Positions 19,043 to 27,844 of a DNA stretch of 48,764 nucleotides are shown here, one piece after another. Origin of the DNA: Flammeovirgaceae bacterium UBA976 (GTDB lineage: Bacteria > Bacteroidota > Bacteroidia > Cytophagales > Cyclobacteriaceae). The translations under genes and the position numbers were made by a program. The notes beneath the pieces are model-generated. The model searched no databases, was not told where the DNA came from, and was given only the letters and a program-made list of their open reading frames with translations. Numbering within the stretch: position 1 is the first letter of the stretch; every line of letters begins with the position of its first letter. The stretch is taken from the NCBI GenBank assembly GCA_002292365.1, contig DBBU01000040.1:1-48764 (forward strand), in the 5' to 3' direction.

Positions 19043-19950
19043 TTATAAAAATACAACTATTTATCCTTCAATTAATCAAAAGCCTTTTAACACTTATAAA
19101 AATCATCATAATGTCTGATCTTTTTATAAAAAAAATCAAAATAGAAAGAGATCACAATGAGGCATTAATTCTAGGTAATGGTCCATCCTTAAAAGATTTC
19201 TTTAAGGAAGAAAATGCATTCATGGAAAATAAAGCAATTTTTGCTGTGAATTATTTCGCAAGAACTGCTGAATATAAAAAAGTTAAACCTGAGTTTTACG
19301 TAATTACTTCACCTGAGTATTTTCTTAATGAGCAAAAAGAAGATTATGCAAATGAGCGAATCATAACTTTAAAAACAATTTTTAAGGAAACCTCTTGGCC
19401 CATGATTCTCATTATTCCTTTAATAGCGAGAAAAAATATCCATTGGAGATCTCATTTAATCAATAATAAAATGATTCAAGTTCACTATATGAATACAACT
19501 CCAATCGAAGGATTTGAGAACATTTCTTTTCAATTAATTTCAAGACAATTAGGAATGCCCAGACCCCATAATGTCTTGATTCCAACAATTTTACATGCAA
19601 TTAATTTAGATTTTAAGAATATTTATGTAGTGGGCGCTGATCATTCATGGCTGTCTGAAATATTCGTCTCGAAATCAAATGAAGTTTTTCTCAGTCAAAA
19701 ACATTTTTATGACGATCAAACAGAAAAACAAAATCATTCAGTAAATAAGCCTACTCCGAAACCAATGTTTCACGGAGTAAGTAATGAAAAACGGAAATTA
19801 CATGAAGTACTAGAAAAATTTGTAATCTCATTTAAATCCTATTGGAGTTTAAATGCATTTGCAAAATCTAAAAATGTGAAAATATGGAATTGTACGGAAA
19901 ATTCATTTATAGATGCTTTTGAAAAAAAATCAATAAAAGATGAAAAATAA
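19039..19950 (+). CDS. GNGPSL-type putative glycosyltransferase, GT42/DUF115-like
   Basis: 303 aa from ATG 19039, whose ATGA overlaps the previous stop. After a hydrophobic N-terminal segment (about 5-25) comes EALILGNGPSLKDF (GNGPSL at 46-51), the opening motif of Cst-II-type GT42 sialyltransferases and of DUF115 proteins. Further along, NIYVVGADHSW resembles the GT42 strand before its acceptor loop, and MFHGVSNEKRKLHEVLEKF followed by KIWNCTENSFIDAF resembles the GT42 His-bearing segment and C-terminal strand. With a NeuB-like synthase and CMP-transferases in the same operon, a role as CMP-nonulosonate transferase is a reasonable inference. An alternative start is ATG 19111 (MSDLFIKK), which would drop the hydrophobic segment. 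Confidence 0.6.
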   Translation: MIIKIQLFILQLIKSLLTLIKIIIMSDLFIKKIKIERDHNEALILGNGPSLKDFFKEENAFMENKAIFAVNYFARTAEYKKVKPEFYVITSPEYFLNEQKEDYANERIITLKTIFKETSWPMILIIPLIARKNIHWRSHLINNKMIQVHYMNTTPIEGFENISFQLISRQLGMPRPHNVLIPTILHAINLDFKNIYVVGADHSWLSEIFVSKSNEVFLSQKHFYDDQTEKQNHSVNKPTPKPMFHGVSNEKRKLHEVLEKFVISFKSYWSLNAFAKSKNVKIWNCTENSFIDAFEKKSIKDEK

Positions 19951-20491
19951 TCAGTTACGAAGACATTTGAACTTTGATCATGATCATAGAGAAAGACTTG
20001 CTCATTATAAAAAAATAGTAGGTAATTGCGGTGATAATGTTTTTTTTGATAAAAATATTGAAATCATGCGCTATCCTGAGAATATTTTTATTGGCAACAA
20101 CGTAGTTATCAAAGAAGGAGCTAAGATTTGTACTTGCAACGAGAAAGCTGAAATCCATATTGGAGACAATACAACCATTGGTTATCAAACATTTATTTTT
20201 GCTAGTGATCGGATTACCATCGGAAATGACTGTTTAGTAGCACCCTTCGTTTATATCGTGGATAGTGATCACAGCATAGAAAAAAATGCATTGATCAATG
20301 AACAGCCAAATATAAATAGACCAATAAACATAAAAGCGGATGTGTGGTTGGCTACCGGAGCAAAAATCCTTAAAGGGGTAACTATTGAGCAAGGGGGTGT
20401 TGTTGCGGCTGGTGCAGTACTGTCAAGTGATGTAGCTCCTTATCAAATTTTTGGAGGTATTCCAGCAACTAAGATTTCTGAGCGAAAATGA
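19940..20491 (+). CDS. Left-handed beta-helix acyltransferase (hexapeptide-repeat O-acetyltransferase)
   Basis: 183 aa with hexapeptide repeats from about residue 50 (IFIGNNVVIKEGAKI, IHIGDNTTIGYQTFI, ITIGNDCLVAPFVYI) and the catalytic His in VDSDHSIEK, as in the maltose/galactoside acetyltransferase and WbbJ group. It most likely acetylates a sugar or nucleotide sugar of the glycan in the cytosol. Its start overlaps the GT42-like gene by 11 bases and its end overlaps the cytidylyltransferase gene by four, a tight operon. Confidence 0.88.
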   Translation: MKNNQLRRHLNFDHDHRERLAHYKKIVGNCGDNVFFDKNIEIMRYPENIFIGNNVVIKEGAKICTCNEKAEIHIGDNTTIGYQTFIFASDRITIGNDCLVAPFVYIVDSDHSIEKNALINEQPNINRPINIKADVWLATGAKILKGVTIEQGGVVAAGAVLSSDVAPYQIFGGIPATKISERK

Positions 20492-21177
20492 ATATTGGAA
20501 TCATTGTACTCTGCAGATTTAATTCTTCCAGATTACCTGGAAAAATCTTGAGCTCAATCAATGAAAAGCCTTTAATAACCTATATCATAGAGCGCCTCTC
20601 TATCTCAAAGTATAATGCAAACATCGTAATTGCAACATCAAGCAACGAAACTGATCAACCAATCTATAACCATTGTCTCCAAAATAAAATTACTTGCTAT
20701 AGAGGATCCTTAGAAAACGTCAGTGAACGATTTTTGAATTGTGCCACTCACCATGGATTTGATTATGCGGTAAGAATAAATGGTGATAATTTATTCACCG
20801 ATCCATCCTTAATTGACCGTTATTGTGATTTAGCAATAAATGGAGCCTTTGATCTAGTATCAAATGTCCCCAATCGAACCTACCCCTCAGGGATGAGCGT
20901 GGAGGTGATAAAAATTTTATTTTTGCAAGAGGCTATTTCAAATTTTAATAAGGATCAGTATAAGGAACATGTAACCTTATATTTTTATGAAAATTTAACT
21001 TCAGGTAAATTCAAGTTTATTGAAAATAATGATTTTCCAGAAGCAAAAGGGTTAAAGTTGGCTATAGATCATTTAAATGACCTAAATTTGGCTGCCTTAA
21101 TTATAAAAAATATGAAGAAAAATCACACCCTTTATAATTGGAAAGAAATAGTCAATTTATACTTAAATAATGAATAA
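20488..21177 (+). CDS. SpsF/NeuA-like cytidylyltransferase family protein
   Basis: 229 aa; N-terminal Rossmann-like nucleotidyltransferase motif IIVLCRFNSSRLPGKIL, similar to the RxxSxRLPGK loop of CMP-Kdo and CMP-sialate synthetases, followed by IVIATSSNETDQ and the metal-binding RINGDNLFTDPSLID. SpsF-type members accompany SpsE/NeuB synthases in spore-coat and capsule loci and are thought to activate the acidic sugar with CTP. It lies between an acetyltransferase and the NeuB-like gene, overlapping both (4 and 8 bases). Confidence 0.85.
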   Translation: MNIGIIVLCRFNSSRLPGKILSSINEKPLITYIIERLSISKYNANIVIATSSNETDQPIYNHCLQNKITCYRGSLENVSERFLNCATHHGFDYAVRINGDNLFTDPSLIDRYCDLAINGAFDLVSNVPNRTYPSGMSVEVIKILFLQEAISNFNKDQYKEHVTLYFYENLTSGKFKFIENNDFPEAKGLKLAIDHLNDLNLAALIIKNMKKNHTLYNWKEIVNLYLNNE

Positions 21178-22204
21178 ATCAATTTGGAGAGGTAAGCACG
21201 GTCCGCTCTTGATTGCTGAAATTGGTGGAAATCATGAGGGTGATTTTGAATATGCAAAAGAACTGACAAAATTAGCGATTGCCGCTGACGTTGACTTTAT
21301 CAAGTTTCAATTATACACAGGAGATAGTTTAGTTAATCCATTAGAAAGTGCCTTAAGAAATAAGCATTTCAAGAAGTTTGAACTATCAAAAGAAAATCAT
21401 CTTGAATTGGCTGAATTGTGTAAAAAAAATCATGTGGGTTATGCGGCATCGGTTTGGCATGAAGATTTCTTCCCCTGGACAGACTACTATTTAGATTTTT
21501 ATAAAATTGGATCTGGAGATCTTACGGCTTATCCCCTATTGAAAAAAATTGCTGAAATTGGAAAGCCTATTTTGCTCTCTACAGGTCTTGCAACAGAGAT
21601 TGAAATAATCGAAAGTGTTAAATTTATTCAAAAAATTAACCCCAATTATATAAAAGCAGGTAGACTCGCCTTACTTCAATGCACGAGTATGTATCCCATA
21701 ACTCATTCCGACGCGCACTTAAATGTTATGGATAGACTTAGGGAAATCACAAGACTTAGCCATGTTGGATACTCAGATCATACCATTGGTATTGATGCAT
21801 TGAAATATGCCTATGCCATGAATGCTGATATATTAGAATTCCATTTTACAGATGATCGAAACAATAGAAGCTTTCGAGATCATACCGTTTCCTTGACTAA
21901 AGCAGATGTGGGAAATTTAATTGCAGAAATTAAAATAATCAACGCTTTAAAAGGGAATCAAATAAAAACTCAATTAAAAATTGAATTAGAAAATAATCAT
22001 GTGACTACCTTTCGAAGGGCCCTATATTTGAAATACGACTTACCCAAGGGATCAACTATTAAGGAAAGTGATTTAATTGCATTAAGACCCAATCACGGTA
22101 TTTGTGCTACTCAATTTCAAAAGTTGATAGGACAGAGGACTAATCAAGACATTAAGAAACATGAAACATTAAAATGGACCTACTTAAATAAAGAGAAAAA
22201 ATGA
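21170..22204 (+). CDS. NeuB/SpsE-family nonulosonic acid synthase
   Basis: 344 aa. Condenses phosphoenolpyruvate with a six-carbon amino sugar to give a nine-carbon acid (sialic, legionaminic, pseudaminic or related). N-terminal TIM barrel: LLIAEIGGNHEGDFEYAK, DVDFIKFQLY, FYKIGSGDLTAYPLL, KPILLSTGLAT, LLQCTSMYPI, VGYSDHTIGIDA and ILEFHFTDD...FRDHTVSLT, all standard active-site segments. The C-terminal SAF (antifreeze-like) domain runs from RRALYLKYDLPKGSTI to the end; RPNHGI replaces the more usual RPGTGI. Which acid is made cannot be told here; neuC, legI or pse genes for the precursor are not in the window. Confidence 0.92.
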   Translation: MNKSIWRGKHGPLLIAEIGGNHEGDFEYAKELTKLAIAADVDFIKFQLYTGDSLVNPLESALRNKHFKKFELSKENHLELAELCKKNHVGYAASVWHEDFFPWTDYYLDFYKIGSGDLTAYPLLKKIAEIGKPILLSTGLATEIEIIESVKFIQKINPNYIKAGRLALLQCTSMYPITHSDAHLNVMDRLREITRLSHVGYSDHTIGIDALKYAYAMNADILEFHFTDDRNNRSFRDHTVSLTKADVGNLIAEIKIINALKGNQIKTQLKIELENNHVTTFRRALYLKYDLPKGSTIKESDLIALRPNHGICATQFQKLIGQRTNQDIKKHETLKWTYLNKEKK

Positions 22205-23313
22205 ATTGGAATAGAGAATTACCTATGTCCGCATTTGGTGAAGAGAGCAAAGAATCTTGGATTAGAAATGAACAGAGTAACACAATCAAATATGAATTGG
22301 ATGTAAAAATTGGCAAGAAAACTGACTTGCTCAAGCTAAAAAAAAATATTGTGAGCTCACTAAAAGAAAAACAAGAATATTATAAAGAAAGCCGTGAGAA
22401 AATTTATCTCGACTCCAATACTGAACCTGTAGCCAACTGCCCAGTTTGTGAATCCCCAAGTGCAAATTCACAACATCAAGTAACTATCTATGGTGCTCAA
22501 TATTGCAGCTGTAACAACTGCACCCACGTCTATGTCAACCGAATACCTACCAAATCAGCTATAGACGGCTTTTACCTCAATGATGTTACCTATGCTGCCA
22601 CCTATACTAATCGTACATCAGCTGAGACACGATTAAATACGATCGCAATTCCTTGGGTAGACTGGACAGTAGCATGCTATCAAAAAGTACATGGCAGAAA
22701 ACCTTTAAAAATTCTTGATGTTGGGTCAGGTGCTGGTCATTTTGTTGCTGCTTGCAGAAGGTCTGGTATACATTGTGATGGTATTGAATTAAGTGAATCA
22801 AGTCGTCAGTTTTCAAAAGAAATTTGGAACATTGAACTAGATAAAAGAGACTTCATCAAAGCAGCAAAAGATTATTATGGCTATGATATAGTCACCTTCT
22901 GGGGCCTACTAGAGCACACGCCCAATCCATCAACTATTTTAAAATCAGCACATGATGTAGTTTCCAAGAGCGGCTACGGAATGATTATTTCTAAAGTTCC
23001 AAGATGGGATTCGTTAAGTACAGCTATTCAACGAATAAAATCAGATACGGTCATTAGACATTTAGATCCAATGGGACATATTATGTGCTTTACTGATGCA
23101 TCAGCTGCAGAAATTTATCATAAAAATAATTTTGCTCCCACCTCGGCTTGGTATTATGGGATGGATGTGTATGAATCATTAATGCAAGTTGCTAACAAAG
23201 TAGATCAATACGATGTGTTAACCAAAACGGGTCAAATACAAATAGATCTACAACAATTTGTTGATGAATCTCGATTTTCAGATGGTCTCACTTTAGCAGG
23301 AATTCCTTTTTAA
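22201..23313 (+). CDS. Class I SAM-dependent methyltransferase with N-terminal zinc ribbon
   Basis: 370 aa. After about 75 charged residues a four-Cys knuckle is visible (CPVCES... then C-x-C-x2-C in CSCNNC), as in sugar C- and O-methyltransferases with an N-terminal zinc-binding domain. The Methyltransf_23-type SAM motif is ILDVGSGAGHFVAACRRSG with the acidic end of strand two in CDGIELSESS, and FWGLLEHTPNP at motif IV. It probably methylates a sugar nucleotide in the locus. The ATG overlaps the NeuB-like stop by four bases, and the next gene starts one base after its stop. Confidence 0.82.
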   Translation: MNWNRELPMSAFGEESKESWIRNEQSNTIKYELDVKIGKKTDLLKLKKNIVSSLKEKQEYYKESREKIYLDSNTEPVANCPVCESPSANSQHQVTIYGAQYCSCNNCTHVYVNRIPTKSAIDGFYLNDVTYAATYTNRTSAETRLNTIAIPWVDWTVACYQKVHGRKPLKILDVGSGAGHFVAACRRSGIHCDGIELSESSRQFSKEIWNIELDKRDFIKAAKDYYGYDIVTFWGLLEHTPNPSTILKSAHDVVSKSGYGMIISKVPRWDSLSTAIQRIKSDTVIRHLDPMGHIMCFTDASAAEIYHKNNFAPTSAWYYGMDVYESLMQVANKVDQYDVLTKTGQIQIDLQQFVDESRFSDGLTLAGIPF

Positions 23314-23314
23314 A

Positions 23315-24703
23315 ATGTCTCCACTAATCAGTGTCTACATAACAAACTACAACTACGCCAGATTTTTAAAGAAAGCGATAGATAGCGTTCTTTCACAATC
23401 TTTTCATGATTTCGAACTGCTCATTATCGATGATGGATCAACCGATGATTCTAAAAATATCATCGAGGGTTATGCTTACAACCCTAAAATAAAAATAATT
23501 TATCAGCATAACAAAGGACTCAATGTCACCAACAACATCGCCTTACGCGCCGCCTCAGGAAAATATATAATTAGACTCGACGCTGATGATTATTTTGTAT
23601 CAAATGCCCTAGAGCAGATGAGTGGTAAACTAGAGGCCAACCCTGAATTAGGCATGGTTTTTCCAAATTACTATTATATTGATGAAAAAGATCAAGTAAC
23701 CGGAGAAGAAGTTCGACATGACTTCGACAACAATAAGGTAAGCTTACTCGACCAACCAGCCCATGGAGCATGCACCATGATCAGAACTGATTTTTTAAAT
23801 GAAATCGGTGGATATGATGAGTCATTTAATTGTCAAGATGGTTATGAGCTTTGGATAAAATTTACGCAACGATATGAGGTTTCAAATTTAAGAGAACCCC
23901 TTTTTTATTACCGAAAACATGGCTCGAATCTTACCTCCAACGAAGAAATGATTCTTCAGACGAGGGCCAAAATAAATCAAAAGTATATCAATAAGCTTCA
24001 AACTAATAACAATACCCTGGCCATTATCCCCATTCGTGGAGGTGATAAAGACTTAGCTTTTCAAACAATCAACGGAGTAAATATTTTAACCGCTAAAATA
24101 AATATGCTTCTGAGGTCAAAATATGTTGAAAAAATCATTGTAAGCTCTCCTGATTCGAGAATTGAAAAGTATATCATGCCATATAAAACCAAAAAAAATG
24201 TTCTATTCCACTTTAGAAATGAGACTGAAGCAAGAATTAACGATAATTTGAATGCTACAATATTTGATATCAGTAATAAGTTTGCTAATAAGCTTGCCAA
24301 TATTACCATAATTACGCTCGAATATCCTTTGATTAGGCAAGAACATATTGACGATGCAATCAATACTATGGCACTTTTTGGTACCGATTCAATTGTTTCA
24401 GTTAGACCTGACAATGCTATCTTTTATCAACATCACGGGGATGGGCTTCATCCTATTTTGAATCGTGATAAATTCACTAAACTAGAACGAGAAGCTCTTT
24501 TTAAACAATTAGGTGGAATCACTGCAGTTAGAAAAGCAGCCTTTGATGAGAGTAAACAAATGTTATGTGGCAAAGTGGGACATGTCGTAATTGATCAAAA
24601 GGCCGGACTTGGGCTTTTTTCAAGCATTGATTTTGAAATAATATCAGATATTGTCAAAAAAAATCAAAGCTCAAATGATAGTAATCATGTAATTAAAAAA
24701 TAG
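23315..24703 (+). CDS. Fusion: GT2 glycosyltransferase + NeuA-like cytidylyltransferase domain
   Basis: 462 aa. Residues 1-230 are a GT-A family 2 transferase (SVYITNYNYARFLKKAIDSV, IIDDGSTDDSK, IIRLDADDYFV, GGYDESFNCQDGYELW). Residues about 235-450 form a second domain that opens LAIIPIRGGDKDLAF, continues KYVEKIIVSSPDSRIEKY and has a PLIRQEHIDDAI block, parallel to CMP-NeuAc synthetase (IPARxGSK, VIVSTDD, PxRxxxxId). The loop Ser/Lys residues of NeuA are only partly kept (IRGGDK), so the second domain may be a diverged or non-catalytic copy. Such a protein could couple CMP-sugar supply and transfer. The gene ends the intact part of the nonulosonate operon. Confidence 0.75.
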   Translation: MSPLISVYITNYNYARFLKKAIDSVLSQSFHDFELLIIDDGSTDDSKNIIEGYAYNPKIKIIYQHNKGLNVTNNIALRAASGKYIIRLDADDYFVSNALEQMSGKLEANPELGMVFPNYYYIDEKDQVTGEEVRHDFDNNKVSLLDQPAHGACTMIRTDFLNEIGGYDESFNCQDGYELWIKFTQRYEVSNLREPLFYYRKHGSNLTSNEEMILQTRAKINQKYINKLQTNNNTLAIIPIRGGDKDLAFQTINGVNILTAKINMLLRSKYVEKIIVSSPDSRIEKYIMPYKTKKNVLFHFRNETEARINDNLNATIFDISNKFANKLANITIITLEYPLIRQEHIDDAINTMALFGTDSIVSVRPDNAIFYQHHGDGLHPILNRDKFTKLEREALFKQLGGITAVRKAAFDESKQMLCGKVGHVVIDQKAGLGLFSSIDFEIISDIVKKNQSSNDSNHVIKK

Positions 24704-25158
24704 AAATTACCTAAAACACAAAAATTACGTGATAATAACTATTTTAACGTCATTATATTTTATCGGTTGCTCTAAAAAGATAACTGTAATCATGGCTTTA
24801 CAAAGAGTGATTTGGAAGTGCCAGCTTATTTAGCAGCAGATTAAAAAGTTTTAATTTAACTTGATTGATCAAAATATTATATAGGTAAATACGGATGAAA
24901 AGATCCCGTTAGTTATTCGAAACTAATTAATTTACAGAATTCAGAGAATGGATAAATCCCATCCAAAAAAATATAAAATCAATCAAAATCTATGTAGTAG
25001 ATTTTATTAATAATAATCTAAAATTTTTCTTTTACAGAAAAATATAGAAGCAGTTTATCAACCTTATGAAATAAATACATTTATGTTTTTTTAAATTTTT
25101 ACAAAAGATGATTCAATATTATAATATTTTATTTATTCAATCAAACAGATACCTACGA
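24704..25158. other. AT-rich stretch without an intact gene; possible relic
   Basis: Stop codons are dense in all frames. A plus-strand frame starting near 24780 reads NHGFTKSDLEVPAYLAAD, then after stops KYYIGKYG and KDPVSYSKLINLQNSENG, which has protein-like composition and stops spaced as in a decayed gene, but I recognise no family. No promoter box matching TAnnTTTG or terminator was found. Confidence 0.4.
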
Positions 25159-26450
25159 ATGCAGAAAATAATCAAATTGCCGTAATCGGAATGGGATATG
25201 TCGGATTACCCTTAGCTGTGGCATTTGCTGAAAAATATTATACTGTTGGATTTGATATTAATACTAAGCGAATCAATGAAATTAAGAAAGGCTTAGATAA
25301 GACGCAGGAAATAGAATCAAAAGTGCTTTTGAATGTATTAGTTAATCAAGAAACTATCAAGGGTCTTTTTGTAAGTACTGAAATTGAAGATCTTCGAAAT
25401 TCTAACTACTATATTGTAACCGTTCCCACTCCTATCGACAAAAATCATAAGCCAGATCTGACACCTTTATTCAAAGCAAGTGAAGCGATTGGGCACGTTT
25501 TAAAAAAAGGTGATACCGTAATTTTATGAATCTACCGTATATCCTGGAGTTACTGAAGAAGAGTGTGCCCCAATACTGGAAAAGATATCCGGACTTGTAT
25601 ATAATATTGATTTTTTCTGCGGTTATTCACCAGAAAGAATTAATCCTGGTGACAATGAACACACAATTACAAAAATCAAAAAGGTGACCTCAGGTTCAAC
25701 TCCTGGTATTGCTAAAAAGGTTGATGCGCTGTATAAATCTATTATCATAGCAGGAACTCACCTCGCACCTTCTATTAAAGTAGCTGAAGCGTCAAAAGTC
25801 ATTGAGAATTCCCAACGTGATATAAATATTGCTTTAATTAATGAATTATCAAAAATATTTAATAAAATAGAATCAGAACTAAAGATGCGCTAGATGCTGC
25901 CGAAACAAAATGGAACTTTCTCAAGTTTAAACCGGGACTCGTTGGAGGGCATTGTATAGGTGTAGATCCATATTATCTAGCACAAAAGGCTCAGGAACTA
26001 GGTTACCACCCTGAAATTATTTTATCTGGAAGAAGGCTGAATGATAGTATGGGCGAATATGTAGCCATGGAAGTGATTCGATTAATGATTAAAAAGGATC
26101 TTCGTGTAAGAGGCGCAGAAATTCTTATAATGGGCATCACATTTAAAGAAAATTGTCCCGATATTAGAAATTCAAAAGTAGTTGATATTATAACGGTATT
26201 GGATCGCTTTGACACTAATATTACAATTTTAGATCCTCATGCTGATCCTGAAGAGGTAAAGCAAACTATAGGAAGAGTCTCAATTCAATCCATAGCTGAG
26301 GAAGGCAATGGATTTGATGGGATCATTTTGGCAGTCGCACATGATTCATTTAGACATATGGATTTAACTAAATTAAAAAAAGAGCAAGCAGTGGTCTATG
26401 ACATAAAAGGTCTTTTGCCGACCAGCATGATCGACGGTGGCCTATATTGA
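25159..26450 (+). pseudogene. UDP-N-acetyl-hexosamine (TviB/WbpA/WecC-type) dehydrogenase gene with three single-base frameshifts
   Basis: Joined across three frames the product is a complete ~430-aa UDP-sugar 6-dehydrogenase, which oxidises UDP-GlcNAc/GalNAc (or ManNAc) to the uronate. Frame 1: MQKIIK from ATG 25159. A missing base in the A run near 25173-25176 shifts to IAVIGMGYVGLPLAVAFAEK, the NAD-binding motif. An extra T in the run before 25527 interrupts [12 protein letters not shown] missing base near 25870 separates FNKI from [19 protein letters not shown]. All catalytic parts survive: [25 protein letters not shown], and GGHCIGVDPYYL with the catalytic Cys at 25953-25955. Either a young pseudogene or indel errors in the assembly. 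It lies 9 bases before the epimerase gene. Confidence 0.85.
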
Positions 26451-26459
26451 TAAGAAGAA

Positions 26460-27443
26460 ATGCGAAACACTATTTTTCATAAAGAAAGTTTAGAGAACTT
26501 TAAATTTTTAATCACGGGAGGAGCAGGTTTTATTGGATCGAACCTAGTGCAATATTTACTAAAGCACAATGCAGGCTTAGTAAGAATTGTTGATAATTTA
26601 TCCAACGGAAGTCGTGCCAACATAGCTCCCTTTCAATTATATAAAAATCGGTTTGAATTTATTGAAGGTGATATCTCCGATCTAGCAACCTGCAAAGAAG
26701 CAGTTAAAGATATCGATTTTATTAGCCATCAGGCAGCACTTGGAAGTGTTCCAAGATCCATTAAAGATCCAATAGCCACCAATAAAGCGAATATTGATGG
26801 TTTCTTGAATATGCTCTTTGCCGCCAAAGATGCTAAATGTCTTAAAAAAATGGTCTATGCAGCATCATCTTCTACTTATGGGGACAGCAAAGTCATGCCT
26901 AAGGTAGAGGGAACTGAAGGTCGTCCACTCTCGCCATATGCAGTAACTAAACTTGTTAATGAACTTTACGCAGAAGTATTTTCTAATGTTTACAACTTGC
27001 ATTCTATAGGGCTGAGGTATTTTAATATTTACGGCCCTAAGCAAGATCCTAATAATCCATATGCCGCCGTTGTCCCTCTTTTTATAGATGCCGCGTTGAA
27101 AAAAGAAAGACCAAAAATATTTGGAAATGGGACAACGGCCCGTGATTTTACCTATGTTGAAAATGCGGTACAGGCCAATATTAAAGGCATGCTTAATGGA
27201 AGAACCCTAGAGCAGCATGAAGTAGTTAATATTGCCTGTGGCAAGCAAACATCCTTGCTTCAGATTTGGGAGCAACTCAAACAAATGGAAAATATAAATT
27301 TAACACCTGTCTTTTTAGAGGAGAGAGCGGGAGACATAAAACTTAGTTTGGCAAGTATCAAAAAGGCTGAAGAACTAATAGGATATTATCCCGAAGTTCA
27401 TTTCAAAGAAGGTTTAAAATACACCCTTGACCATGCAAAATAA
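26460..27443 (+). CDS. NAD-dependent sugar epimerase (WbpP/Gne-like, extended SDR)
   Basis: 327 aa extended short-chain dehydrogenase. Cofactor motif FLITGGAGFIGSNLVQYLL, then HQAALGSVPRS, the Ser/Thr of AASSSTYGDS, and the catalytic Tyr-x3-Lys in SPYAVTKLVNELY. The sequence YGPKQDPNNPYAAVVPLF and the pairing with a TviB/WbpA-type dehydrogenase indicate a UDP-GlcNAc C4-epimerase (WbpP/TviC group) supplying or modifying uronate sugars. It follows the frameshifted dehydrogenase after nine bases and closes the polysaccharide locus. Confidence 0.88.
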   Translation: MRNTIFHKESLENFKFLITGGAGFIGSNLVQYLLKHNAGLVRIVDNLSNGSRANIAPFQLYKNRFEFIEGDISDLATCKEAVKDIDFISHQAALGSVPRSIKDPIATNKANIDGFLNMLFAAKDAKCLKKMVYAASSSTYGDSKVMPKVEGTEGRPLSPYAVTKLVNELYAEVFSNVYNLHSIGLRYFNIYGPKQDPNNPYAAVVPLFIDAALKKERPKIFGNGTTARDFTYVENAVQANIKGMLNGRTLEQHEVVNIACGKQTSLLQIWEQLKQMENINLTPVFLEERAGDIKLSLASIKKAEELIGYYPEVHFKEGLKYTLDHAK

Positions 27444-27844
27444 AATTTATTTGAAAAAAATCTTCCTTAACGAAATTACTACTTCAATTATAGGCAATTA
27501 TCTCTATATGAATTTGACATAAAAGCCTTAATAATTAACTTTGGACAAAACGAAGAATGCTTCCCCACCAGTAAAAAAATAAATACGCTGCTTATTAGAT
27601 TATATAATTTGTAAATATTTATAATATCTCTTTAATCAATTAAGGGAAGTAGTTTATTCATATTTCTTTCAATTATCCCTCCATTCAACATCGGATCCTT
27701 TCCACAAAAGAAATTAACAAACAAAATTTTCACTGCCAAAAAACAATTTCCAAAGCAATGTCATTCCGTTTAAACCTAATTTCCATTAAATTGCATTTTA
27801 CTTAAGGGACTCACAACACCTTAACTTTTAACAATAATTATTTT
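27444..27844. other. Intergenic region before pfkA
   Basis: About 400 AT-rich bases. No gene-like frame. It contains one well-formed promoter (27514-27543) about 300 bases before pfkA; the transcript between could be a long 5' leader or include a small RNA, but I see no strong hairpin with T run inside it. Confidence 0.5.
27514..27543 (+). promoter_or_regulatory. Bacteroidota-type promoter, 300 bases upstream of pfkA
   Basis: TTTG with its TTG at 27514-27516, a 19-base spacer, and TAACTTTG at 27536-27543 fit the TTG-N19-TAnnTTTG consensus exactly. The next gene in this direction is pfkA (ATG 27845). Confidence 0.7.
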
